The position numbers and the translations under genes were made by a program. DNA of 64,000 bases from Limnohabitans sp. Bal53 (lineage in GTDB: Bacteria; Pseudomonadota; Gammaproteobacteria; Burkholderiales; Burkholderiaceae_C): NCBI RefSeq assembly GCF_003063355.1, contig NZ_NESH01000003.1, positions 292,653 through 356,652 on the forward strand, read 5' to 3'. Under the pieces are notes generated by a model. That model made no database searches and was not told the DNA's origin. It saw only the letters and a program-made list of their open reading frames with translations. Shown here piece by piece: positions 56,328 through 64,000 of the stretch. How positions within the stretch are numbered: the stretch's first letter is position 1; every line of letters starts with the position of its first letter.

Positions 56328-57910
56328 ATACCTACCAAAAAGTCGCGGCCGAAATGGACCGCCTCATTTCTGAAAACGAAGCCTTGGCTTATCGCTTGCC
56401 CATGACGCCAGATGAAGTCACCGACGACAACGAGTTGCAGGCCGCTTATGCCAAATCCACCCACGCTTGGCCTGAACTGCAACCCTTACAAGCCAAGCTG
56501 GACACGATGCTTTACCCCACCGAGGCACTGCCACCCCTGATTCGCGATGCGGTGCAAGAGGTCCAAGCCTTTGTTCAAGCGCCGACCGCATTGATCGCCC
56601 TGAGCGCCTTATCGAGCGTGAGCCTTGCTGTCCAAACTTTCTATGACGTGGAGCGCGCCAAGTCCCTGCACGGTCCAACTGGATTGTTCATGCTGGCCAT
56701 TGCTGAAAGTGGCGAGCGTAAATCATCCTGTGACGGTTACTTTTCCAAAGCCCTGCGCGACCATGACGCTGAACAACTTGAAGCCGCAAAGCCTGAACTG
56801 GCTGCTTTTGAAGCGTCACGATCAGCTTGGGCCGCCGAGAAGTCAGGGATTGAATCCGCTATCAAGCGCGATGCCAAAGATGGACTAGACCCCTCAGACC
56901 TGAAACGTCAGTTATTGGCCCACCAGCTCAAAGAACCCAAGCCGCCAAAAGTTCCCCGTCTTGTTTATGGGGATGCCACCCCTGAGGCTTTGATTGATGG
57001 CCTGAGTTCTTGGAAGTCCGGGGGCGTGATGAGCGCCGAGGCGGGAGCAATACTAGGGGGTCACGCCATGGGCGACAGCGCCATGAGGCACTTGGCCACT
57101 CTGAATGTCTTGTGGTCCGGAGAAACCATCCGCCAACATCGACGTGGCCGGGGTGACGTCCTCATCGAAGGCGCACGGCTGACTATTGGCTTGCAAGTTC
57201 AAGAATCCACCCTGCGCGAGTTCATCAAAGGCACCGGTGATTTGGCGAGAGGCACGGGGTTCTTTGCGCGCTGCCTGTTGGCTTGGCCAGCATCCACACA
57301 AGGCACCCGGCAATTCAAACAGCCAACCGGATTCGAATCACTGAACCACTTTAATGGACGGCTTCGGCAGATCCTCAACCGCCCGGTGACTGCCGACCAC
57401 GACAAGGCCATGATTCACCTGAGTGACGGGGCCAAAGCGGTTTGGGTGGCTTATTACAACGACACCGAGGCGGCTTTGGCCGAGGGTGGCGACCTGCGCG
57501 ACATTCGCGACATTGCCAGCAAGACCGCCGACAACGCCGCCCGAATTGCAGCGCTGTTCCATGTTTTCGATGGTGCTACCGGGGCCATCGATGGCATCAC
57601 CATGGAAAACGCCTGTGACGTGGCGAAATGGCACCTTAACGAAAGCCTCAGGTTCTTTGGCCAGATGAGTCAGCCGAAGAACATGTCAGATGCAGCCCGT
57701 CTCGAGGAATGGGCACTTCAGTATTTGAGAGGCACCGACACCGACAAGATCAGCACGCGCAATGCCCAAAGGCTTAGCCCGGTGCGAGACAAACAAGACA
57801 TCAATGCCGCACTTGAAGAACTGACAGACCTAGGCCGAGCGCGCATCATCAAGGCCGGGCGGCAAAAACACATCCAGATTCGCCGAGAAGTTTTGGAGGG
57901 CGCGCCATGA
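56324..57910 (+). CDS. DUF3987 (YfjI-like) replication/helicase-type protein
   Basis: A 528-residue protein of the DUF3987 family, a group of P-loop proteins common in prophages and satellites and usually found next to primase domains. A P-loop-like segment AESGERKSSCDGYF occurs near residue 130. A winged-helix-like C-terminus is possible (about 460-528). It starts in an ATGA overlap with the zinc finger gene and ends in one with the next gene. Family placement is from pattern, not a search. Confidence 0.8.
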   Translation: MNTYQKVAAEMDRLISENEALAYRLPMTPDEVTDDNELQAAYAKSTHAWPELQPLQAKLDTMLYPTEALPPLIRDAVQEVQAFVQAPTALIALSALSSVSLAVQTFYDVERAKSLHGPTGLFMLAIAESGERKSSCDGYFSKALRDHDAEQLEAAKPELAAFEASRSAWAAEKSGIESAIKRDAKDGLDPSDLKRQLLAHQLKEPKPPKVPRLVYGDATPEALIDGLSSWKSGGVMSAEAGAILGGHAMGDSAMRHLATLNVLWSGETIRQHRRGRGDVLIEGARLTIGLQVQESTLREFIKGTGDLARGTGFFARCLLAWPASTQGTRQFKQPTGFESLNHFNGRLRQILNRPVTADHDKAMIHLSDGAKAVWVAYYNDTEAALAEGGDLRDIRDIASKTADNAARIAALFHVFDGATGAIDGITMENACDVAKWHLNESLRFFGQMSQPKNMSDAARLEEWALQYLRGTDTDKISTRNAQRLSPVRDKQDINAALEELTDLGRARIIKAGRQKHIQIRREVLEGAP

Positions 57911-58449
57911 GTTTTGCACTCAGAAAAAAAACATGGGGGCTTGCGACAGTTGCGACTACTGCGACAGTTGGCACAAAAGATGGGGTCAGCGGGCAAAAAA
58001 CAGGGCGGCAAACACCAAGTGTCGCAACTGTCACAACTGTCGCGATGGTTCCCGCTTCAAAAAGTGAAAGCACAACCACCGCAAAGGTGGTTCCGATAAG
58101 CAACCCCGACCGCTGGTGTTGGCCGAACGGCCCAGCGATGAACGGGCAAGAGATCAATGTTTTCAATAGGCGGAACAATCTTTTTCTCGCTCGTGGCTGG
58201 GGTGCTGCCGAGGCCGTAGCCGACAGATTGGTACGCCGTGATCGTGAGAGTGACGACCGCGTGGTCTGTTTGGAGTGTGTTCACTACACGAAGCAATGGT
58301 GCGCCAACGCCAAGGCTGCCGAGTTGTCACCAAGCAAGTCGAGCATTCAAATTCCGACAGACCTTATATCGTTATTGCAACGCTGCCCTGCGTTTCAAGC
58401 GTTGCTAGCTCGGCCAGATGCGGCAATCGCTGACCAATCCAATAAATGA
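57907..58449 (+). CDS. Hypothetical protein with Ala-Thr-Val repeats encoded by inverted DNA repeats
   Basis: A 180-residue protein. Its first 50 residues are low-complexity with two ATV-rich stretches (LATVATTATVG and SVATVTTVAMV) that are encoded by the GCGACAGTTG repeats described separately. The rest is soluble, with a C-x-x-C and one more Cys (VCLECVHYTKQWCANAK) that could bind zinc. Related genes follow the DUF3987 gene in other elements. The protein coding may be secondary to the DNA repeats. Confidence 0.65.
   Translation: MSFALRKKTWGLATVATTATVGTKDGVSGQKTGRQTPSVATVTTVAMVPASKSESTTTAKVVPISNPDRWCWPNGPAMNGQEINVFNRRNNLFLARGWGAAEAVADRLVRRDRESDDRVVCLECVHYTKQWCANAKAAELSPSKSSIQIPTDLISLLQRCPAFQALLARPDAAIADQSNK
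57942..58042. repeat. Inverted iteron-like repeats (GCGACAGTTG)
   Basis: GCGACAGTTG occurs at 57943-57952 and 57961-57970 (18 bases apart) and in reverse as CAACTGTCGC at 58033-58042; a partial reverse copy (CGCAACTGTC) lies at 58023-58032. The two clusters face each other about 50 bases apart. Such arrays are typical of replication initiator or recombinase binding sites. Confidence 0.75.
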
Positions 58450-58630
58450 GGTTACTAGCGAATTTCTTCAATCTCGATCCGAAAGAGCCTGTGCATACAA
58501 AAACTCAATCCCCAACACCCTGTTATTGGTAAGCTTTAAAACGATGAATTTTGAGACCAGCAGGTGAACAGGCATCTGTCACGGTCGATGGGGTTAAACA
58601 TTAAAAAATTTAACCTCATCGAAAGACCCC

Positions 58631-59074
58631 CTACATACGGTGTAAGACCCGCTCGCGAATCATCCTGATGACATCAGCCTCGCTATAAACACCCCTGTAA
58701 CCGTTCGGCTTCCTGCCACGTGTTCGTGGCCCCGATGCCATCCTCAATGCGTAAAGGGCATCTTCCAACTCGTGTATCAGAACGCTGTCATCTCTGTACT
58801 GCTTTTTTGCAGCTTTGGAGGTTTGGCCATGAACCGTGTTTGCTGCGGAAATGCGCTCAATGGTTTCGGCGCTGTGTGGCCTTCCCCCGTGATGGCCACA
58901 TTTCTGATGAGGAGAAATCCGAAGGGCTGGCTTAGCACACTGAACACCTGTTCGATTGCTTTTAGCTATGCATCGCAAACAGTTGATCTGCCCACCCGCA
59001 GTGACAAGGAACATCTCTTTGCCGTCAACCGTTTGCTCGTTTGAGAGGTTTTCTTTCGGTTGCTTATGGCTCAT
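58631..59074 (-). CDS. HGG-motif phage-type protein
   Basis: A 147-residue protein with CxxC (INCLRC), a second Cys and CGHHGGRPHSAETIERISAAN followed by HGQTSKAAKK (in adjacent blocks). This HGG-x-T/S-G type pattern marks a family of small phage and element proteins, often called HGGxSTG domain proteins; function unknown. It is divergent from the candidate RNA at 59132 and transcribed against the replication cluster. The 180 bases between it and the previous gene contain nothing I can name. Confidence 0.75.
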   Translation of the reverse strand: MSHKQPKENLSNEQTVDGKEMFLVTAGGQINCLRCIAKSNRTGVQCAKPALRISPHQKCGHHGGRPHSAETIERISAANTVHGQTSKAAKKQYRDDSVLIHELEDALYALRMASGPRTRGRKPNGYRGVYSEADVIRMIRERVLHRM

Positions 59075-59096
59075 TGTTCACCTCTGGCTGTACATC

Positions 59097-59125
59097 TTGA
59101 TGGCCGACCAATATGGTTATATATT
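59097..59125 (+). promoter_or_regulatory. Sigma-70-like promoter of the candidate RNA
   Basis: TTGATG at 59097-59102, 17-base spacer, TATATT at 59120-59125. Transcription would start near 59132. It overlaps the upstream region of the divergent HGG gene. Confidence 0.6.
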
Positions 59126-59131
59126 GTAACT

Positions 59132-59341
59132 AAATGAGAGTTTTTCGTGTCAAGTCTTTTGAGCGGCAATGACCGATCAGGAGATCGCTTTCTCCGATGG
59201 TTTCAAGTCAAACCAGCCTGTCATCAAGAGCTGGTTTAACTACCACGCCAACCTGCCTTACCGGGCAAGGTGGTATCCGAAGATGAGGCCCTCGGGAAAC
59301 CAATCGGTAAAGCGTCAGCCCACCCCTTGGTGGGCTTTTTT
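59132..59341 (+). ncRNA. Candidate structured non-coding RNA with intrinsic terminator
   Basis: A multibranched fold can be drawn by hand. The closing stem has three helices: CGCTTT (59186-59191) with AAAGCG (59309-59314), CCGAT (59194-59198) with ATCGG (59303-59307), and GGTTTC (59199-59204) with GAAACC (59296-59301), 17 pairs in total. Inside are AAACCAGC/GCTGGTTT (59210-59237), TACCAC/GTGGTA (59241-59275) with an inner TGCC/GGCA, and CCGA/TCGG (59277-59295). A terminator hairpin AGCCCACC-CCTT-GGTGGGCT plus T-run follows at once (59317-59341). I do not recognise the family. No good coding frame competes. Confidence 0.65.
59317..59341 (+). terminator. Terminator of the candidate RNA
   Basis: Perfect eight-pair stem AGCCCACC / GGTGGGCT, loop CCTT, followed by TTTTT; directional, for the plus strand only. 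It lies two bases after the closing helix of the candidate RNA. Confidence 0.88.
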
Positions 59342-59431
59342 GTCGCTGATTTATGACCACTTGCAGGGCGACTCATAAATGCTGTCAATGCGTTTTCTGC
59401 CCTTAAAGCCCCTGCTCGTTTTTACGAAAAA

Positions 59432-62400
59432 TCAAGTGATTTTTGACACCCAACTTCCATCAATATCACCACGCAAAATGCCCACGATCTCAATTTGGGA
59501 ATCCTGATTAACTGACACTTCGATAGGTGAAGGCAGCGCATTTGTCTTGCTCAGGACTTGTCCATTAACTGATGATTCAGGTTGACCATTAACGACGTTG
59601 GCAGTGTCAGCAAAGACCCAAACCGGTTTAGCTTCAGTTGGCTTGTTGAGGTAGTATTTCAACAAACTTAGCACGTCTGATAAGTCAACATCGCCATCCC
59701 CATCAAAGTCAGCAGCAGCATACTTGAAAGGCGTGTCATACGCAGAGTCCAATGGTTTATTCAGATATACCTTGAGTGCCCCCAGAACATCTGACAAATT
59801 GATTCCGGAGTCAACTCTTGATGGCGCTGCCTTCTCGGGGGTTAGGCTCAAAACACCATCGTTCACGCCATTTGAATCGAATAATCCAATTAACCACATT
59901 TCACCATTGTGATCTGTACGTGCATTCGAATGAGATGTCACTTGGACATCAGCAATAAAAGAGTTTCTGCCGGTTGCGGAAAACACTTTAATATGAATAT
60001 CGTTAAGCGGTGCCACGGCATTTGTGGCTGAACTGCTCACACTCTCCGCAGTTCCAAAACCGTCTGTGTAATTGGCAGAGACTGTGATGGCCTTATTGAC
60101 CTCAGCCTGAGTCAAGGTCAAGGTGTCGTTGGTAGCACCACTTATGGTCACGCCATCGGCCTTCCACTGATAGCTGATAGCCCCAAGGCCATCAGGGTCG
60201 GTCAATGTGTTGGCGGCAGTCAGCTTCTGGCCTTTTATCGCCATTCCGTTGATGGTGACGTTGCCCGTGACAGCGTCGTTCAACGCTGTAATAGTCACGG
60301 TGGTGCTGCCCGTTGCGCTCAATGCGCCACCCGAACCTTGGTTACCGCTGTTGCCATCGCTGAAAGCCCAATCAATCTGCACACTGTCTGGTGGTGCGTC
60401 GCTGATGTTGGAGTAAGCAATACTTTGCAGAGCCTGGTTGACCAGACTTTGTGTTGCATTTATATTGAAGGTAAGCACCAAAATGCCGCCTGAGTTTTTG
60501 GTTACAGTGCCTATATTTATCCCAGATATGCTAAGCCCAGCACCCTGCGTCAATTTACTCAGTGCGCCAGCAGCAAAGAATTGGTCTTGAGCGCTTGCAT
60601 GGTCATGGCGAGCAAGTTTCAGGTTTGCACCGGCATAGTTGCCGAGGGCTGTAAGCTCAATATCCACAATCTGCACATCTGGGTCAAGAACAACAGACAC
60701 ACCATCTTCAGTAAAATTTGGAGTGTAATTAAGTGTGTTGCTGCCGCCAAATGTGTTGTCTAGGCTGCCATTGGTGTTGTAACGCACCACTGTGAAGTCA
60801 TTGTTACTTCCGTTGCGGCTAATCCCTGCTACAACCATCTTGCCATCACTTTGAAGCGCAATGCTCAAAGCCTTATCATTCGAGTCACCAATCGACGTTG
60901 TAACTCTCCCATCATTATGAAATGCGGTGTCTAGGCTGCCATCGGCGTTATAGCGCACAAGTGCGAAGTCGTAATTGCTACCGTTAGAAGAACTCCCCGC
61001 AACCACAACTTTACCGTCGTTTTGCACCACAACGCTTGAAGCCTCATCAGAGGATAAACCAATAGGCGTTGTTACCTTGCCATCCTTATCAAATGTGGTG
61101 TCTAGGCTGCCATCGGCGTTGTAGCGCACGAGTGCGAAGTCGTAATTGTTACCGTTAGAGTACTCTCCCGCCACCACGATCTTGCCGTCACTTTGCAGAG
61201 CAACGCTTCGGCCCGAAGTTAAATTAGATGTTCCAATTGACGTCAACACTTTGCCATCACCATCGAAAGCAGTGTCAAGACTGCCATCGCTGTTGTAGCG
61301 CACCAAAGCAAAGCCCGGTGATCCTACCAATACCACCTTACCGTCGGATTGGAGCGCAACGCTTTGCGCGAACTCAGTGCCATATGGTTGAAGCGACGTT
61401 GTAGCCTTGCCACTCTCAGCGAACGAAGTATCAAGACTGCCGTCATTGTTGTAGCGCAGCAATATAAAATCGGTTTTACTAAAACCTCCCACTACGATCT
61501 TGCCGTCCGTTTGAATTACCGTGCTAGTTGCAGCAGCAGAGGAAAAAATTTGCGTTAAAACCTTGCCACCAGTACCGAAATTGGTGTCTAAGCTTCCATC
61601 GGCGTTGTAGCGCAAAAGAGCTAAGTCGTTGCTCCGGCGGCCTTCTATGTAGCCTGCTATAACTAGCTTGCCGTCGCTTTGAATCGCAACGCCTCTGCCA
61701 TAGCTATTGGATGCCCCCATTGGTGTTGTTACTATGCCATCAGTATCAAATGTGTTGTCTAGGCTGCCATCGGCGTTATAGCGAACCATTGTGAAGACAT
61801 AGTTACTTCCGTTATGGCTATACCCTGCAACAACCATCTTGCCATCACTTTGAAGCGCAACACTGTTAGCCCAATTGGCCCCCGACCCAATTGGCGTAGT
61901 CACCTTACCATCGCCTTCAACTAAAAAGCTAGGCGCTTCGTTCACATGGCCGGTGGGGATTTTGTTTGACACCACCGCATTACCAAAGCTTCTGTCCAGA
62001 CTGCCATCGCTGTTGTAGCGCACCAGCGCGAATTCTTGATTGCCGCTGCTGTTACGGCTGCTGCCTGCAAGCAAAATCTTGCCATCGTCTTGCAGAGCCA
62101 TGCCACCGGAGCCCTGCGAGGATGCGTTAATACTAGTGGTTAGCATGCCGTCACCGCTGAAGCTGGCGTCCAAGCTGCCATCGCTGTTGAAGCGAACTAA
62201 TGCAAAGTCAGAATTACTATAGTCACGGTCATGGTGGCTTGTGCCGCCAAGCAAAATCTTGCCGTCGGACTGCAATTTGACGGCACTGGCATAGTCAGCG
62301 TATCCCAAAACGTCGGTGGTGAGCATGCCATCGCCGCTGAAGCTGGTGTCTAAACTGCCATCGCTGTTGTAGCGCAACAGTGCAAAGTCACTGAAATTTT

Positions 62401-63712
62401 GATTTTTATTGCTGGATCCTGCCAGCAAAATCTTGCCATCGGCCTGCACTGTCACACTGTAACCAGTGTCATCCGATGAACCTAGATCGGTAGTCACCAG
62501 ACCATCACTGCCAAAGCTTTTGTCTAAACTGCCATCGCTTTTGTAACGTATCAGAGAAAAGTCGCCAAAACCCATGATTTTGTAGCTTTGGCCCGCAAGA
62601 AGAATCTTACCGTCAGTCTGTAGGGTAATGCTAAGGGCTTCCTCATTAGATGCTTCGAAGTCAGTGGTGAGAATGCCATCGCCGCTGAAGCTGCTGTCTA
62701 GACTGCCATCGCTGTTGTAGCGTAAAAGCGCAAGGTCAAATTTGTCGCTGCTGTTACGGCTGCTGCCTGCGAGCAAAATCTTGCCGTCGGACTGCAATTT
62801 GACGGCACTGGCATAGTCAGCGTATCCCAAAACGTCGGTGGTGAGCATGCCATCGCCGCTGAAGCTGGTGTCTAAACTGCCATCGCTGTTGTAGCGAACC
62901 AACGTAAAGTCGGGACTCCCGTTGTTTTCACTGATGCCGGCCACCAGAATCTTGCCATCCGTCTGCAGGATCACGCTATTGGCAATGTCATCCGATGACC
63001 CGAAGTCAGTGGTGAGAATGCCATCGCCGCTGAAGCTGCTGTCTAGACTGCCATCGCTGTTGTAGCGCACCAGCGCGAATTCTTGATTGCCGCTGCTGTT
63101 ACGGCTGCTGCCTGCAAGCAAAATCTTGCCATCGGCCTGCAGTGCAATGCTACGTGCAAAGGAGCTATTTGTCCCGATCGCAGTGGTCACCACACCATCG
63201 CCCAGTGGAATGTTAATGGCTAGCAACTCCGTCAAGCCGCTCAGAGCTAAACTTGTAGTTTCCAAACTTCCGCTAACTTGTTCCAGCACCACATCGCCGC
63301 CTAAAATGCGAGCCCCTGTCAAATTAATGGATGCCGCAACATCCGCCCCGGTTTCTTGTGCCAGCGATTGAATGAATTGCAACCCCAAATCCCGCTGCCC
63401 CACATTACAGCCATAAAACAGAATGTCTCCAGTCACGGTCAGGCTGCCGCCGATGTTGGCAAGTTGCGATTCGTAAAGTCTTAGGTTGCTGCTATTTAGT
63501 AACGTGCTACCAAGATACAGCGTACCAGCACTACCATGCGAGATAACGTGAATTGAGTCTAGATCGCTATAACTAGAAAGAAGACCCGTCATCTGGTTAA
63601 GACCATCTTGGCTAGAGTCTAGGAGCACCCACTCAGTATCAGCATTGAGGCCGCCAATTAGGCTCTGAAAGTTGGCAACACGGCTATCAATAAAAATAAT
63701 GCTCTTTGTCAT
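59432..63712 (-). CDS. Giant repeat protein: DUF4347, delta-60 repeats, Ig-like region, dockerin-like C-terminus
   Basis: A 1426-residue, probably surface or secreted protein without a classic signal peptide. Residues 1-165 form a DUF4347 domain (MTKSIIFIDSRVANF, HVISHGSAG, ILFYGCNVG), the usual N-terminus of large type I-secreted proteins. Then come 14 delta-60-type repeats with the core YNSDGSLDTSFSGDG and the partner LQSDGKILVAG (to about 1050). An Ig/cadherin-like stretch follows (about 1050-1240; SYQWKADGVTISGATN). Two dockerin-like LSDVLSLLKYYLNKP segments follow, the second after DFDGDGDVD, and the end reads RGDIDGSW. GC is lower than in the host genes. A binding or adhesion role is inferred. 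Confidence 0.88.
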   Translation of the reverse strand: MTKSIIFIDSRVANFQSLIGGLNADTEWVLLDSSQDGLNQMTGLLSSYSDLDSIHVISHGSAGTLYLGSTLLNSSNLRLYESQLANIGGSLTVTGDILFYGCNVGQRDLGLQFIQSLAQETGADVAASINLTGARILGGDVVLEQVSGSLETTSLALSGLTELLAINIPLGDGVVTTAIGTNSSFARSIALQADGKILLAGSSRNSSGNQEFALVRYNSDGSLDSSFSGDGILTTDFGSSDDIANSVILQTDGKILVAGISENNGSPDFTLVRYNSDGSLDTSFSGDGMLTTDVLGYADYASAVKLQSDGKILLAGSSRNSSDKFDLALLRYNSDGSLDSSFSGDGILTTDFEASNEEALSITLQTDGKILLAGQSYKIMGFGDFSLIRYKSDGSLDKSFGSDGLVTTDLGSSDDTGYSVTVQADGKILLAGSSNKNQNFSDFALLRYNSDGSLDTSFSGDGMLTTDVLGYADYASAVKLQSDGKILLGGTSHHDRDYSNSDFALVRFNSDGSLDASFSGDGMLTTSINASSQGSGGMALQDDGKILLAGSSRNSSGNQEFALVRYNSDGSLDRSFGNAVVSNKIPTGHVNEAPSFLVEGDGKVTTPIGSGANWANSVALQSDGKMVVAGYSHNGSNYVFTMVRYNADGSLDNTFDTDGIVTTPMGASNSYGRGVAIQSDGKLVIAGYIEGRRSNDLALLRYNADGSLDTNFGTGGKVLTQIFSSAAATSTVIQTDGKIVVGGFSKTDFILLRYNNDGSLDTSFAESGKATTSLQPYGTEFAQSVALQSDGKVVLVGSPGFALVRYNSDGSLDTAFDGDGKVLTSIGTSNLTSGRSVALQSDGKIVVAGEYSNGNNYDFALVRYNADGSLDTTFDKDGKVTTPIGLSSDEASSVVVQNDGKVVVAGSSSNGSNYDFALVRYNADGSLDTAFHNDGRVTTSIGDSNDKALSIALQSDGKMVVAGISRNGSNNDFTVVRYNTNGSLDNTFGGSNTLNYTPNFTEDGVSVVLDPDVQIVDIELTALGNYAGANLKLARHDHASAQDQFFAAGALSKLTQGAGLSISGINIGTVTKNSGGILVLTFNINATQSLVNQALQSIAYSNISDAPPDSVQIDWAFSDGNSGNQGSGGALSATGSTTVTITALNDAVTGNVTINGMAIKGQKLTAANTLTDPDGLGAISYQWKADGVTISGATNDTLTLTQAEVNKAITVSANYTDGFGTAESVSSSATNAVAPLNDIHIKVFSATGRNSFIADVQVTSHSNARTDHNGEMWLIGLFDSNGVNDGVLSLTPEKAAPSRVDSGINLSDVLGALKVYLNKPLDSAYDTPFKYAAADFDGDGDVDLSDVLSLLKYYLNKPTEAKPVWVFADTANVVNGQPESSVNGQVLSKTNALPSPIEVSVNQDSQIEIVGILRGDIDGSWVSKIT

Positions 63713-64000
63713 ATCTATCCATGGAGATCATCGATACGAACGCTTAATAAGTGCACTCGTTGGAGCTGATAGCATGAGCTTGATGATTGCTAAATGACAA
63801 GCTTTCGCACGAACCATTGCTTTGGCAAGATGTTTTTGACAAGGGCTTGCGTCACTCTAAGGGTTAGGCCTTGAGCACTAACGGACACTTAACGTTGTAT
63901 CATACTTCGTTTAATTCAGAATTATTGAATTCAGACGTTTTGTTTGGCGCAAATCAACAGGTCTGTAGTTGGAATTTTAAGTTCGCTAACAATCGTCTTT
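63713..64000. other. AT-rich upstream region of the giant repeat gene
   Basis: No gene or clear repeat. GGATAGAT just before the giant gene's ATG is a weak ribosome binding site. The region is expected to hold that gene's promoter, but I cannot pick one with confidence. Confidence 0.3.

Noticed and set aside
59169..59378. 69-codon plus-strand open frame overlapping the RNA candidate
   Set aside because: No ribosome binding site, runs through the terminator hairpin, and has no recognisable composition; the paired structure explains the sequence better.
59432..63712. Regular direct repeats that could suggest a CRISPR array or satellite DNA
   Set aside because: Repeat spacing is variable, at about 170-200 bases, and all repeats are in one open frame encoding delta-60 protein repeats.

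Overview
The window looks like a chromosome segment of a betaproteobacterium of the order Burkholderiales, most likely family Comamonadaceae (Limnohabitans/Rhodoferax-like). The reasons are the order of the cytochrome oxidase cluster (coxB-coxA-small protein-ctaG-DUF2970-coxC, then SURF1-SCO-like-ctaA-ctaB-sco), a Bug/TctC solute receptor, the rsmD-coaD and ftsK-lolA-rarA linkages, and high GC with matching codon use. No database search was possible; all family names come from motifs read by eye.

Layout. 1-9304 is an almost complete aa3-type cytochrome c oxidase locus: structural subunits, copper delivery (CtaG, SCO proteins), heme A synthesis (CtaB, CtaA) and SURF1. 9372-15549 holds a Bug receptor, rpoH with a perfect CIRCE operator, ftsY, and a divergent pair of M16 peptidases, one active and one apparently inactive. 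15948-18660 is an accessory patch: an IS5-like insertion sequence with an 8-bp target duplication and an in-frame amber codon, then a low-GC Ig-like lipoprotein. 18816-27671 is housekeeping (rsmD, coaD, recJ, RpfE-like, lolC, lolD, tatD, an aminotransferase). 27165-32284 is the minus-strand block ribF-ileS-lspA-thioredoxin. 32454-42231 carries an HNH nuclease, an exported LigE-type DNA ligase, two acyl-CoA dehydrogenases, purN, an RNA methyltransferase, a desaturase, rpmBG and trxB. 42444-50548 carries ftsK-lolA-rarA and the livHMGF transporter. 50695-53143 holds a ferredoxin-reductase, an SDR protein and hslR.

From 53197 the character changes. A 60-bp 3' fragment of tRNA-Leu(CAA) is followed directly by a tyrosine integrase and a compact replication-type module (HTH protein, CHC2-like zinc finger protein, DUF3987 protein, a protein whose gene carries inverted iteron-like repeats, and an HGG-motif protein). 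This is the left end of an integrated satellite-like or mobilizable element. Its right end, with the rebuilt tRNA, is not in the window. Next comes a strong candidate for an unannotated structured RNA (59132-59341) with its own promoter-like sequence and terminator. Last is a 1426-residue secreted-type repeat protein (DUF4347, 14 delta-60-type repeats, Ig-like region, dockerin-like end).

Most unusual signals: (1) two intergenic hairpins, 7 kb apart, with an identical 26-nt loop but unrelated, self-complementary stems, each just downstream of a minus-strand gene; (2) the multibranched RNA candidate beside the giant repeat gene; (3) inverted GCGACAGTTG repeats inside the element's last plus-strand gene; (4) the CIRCE operator on rpoH.
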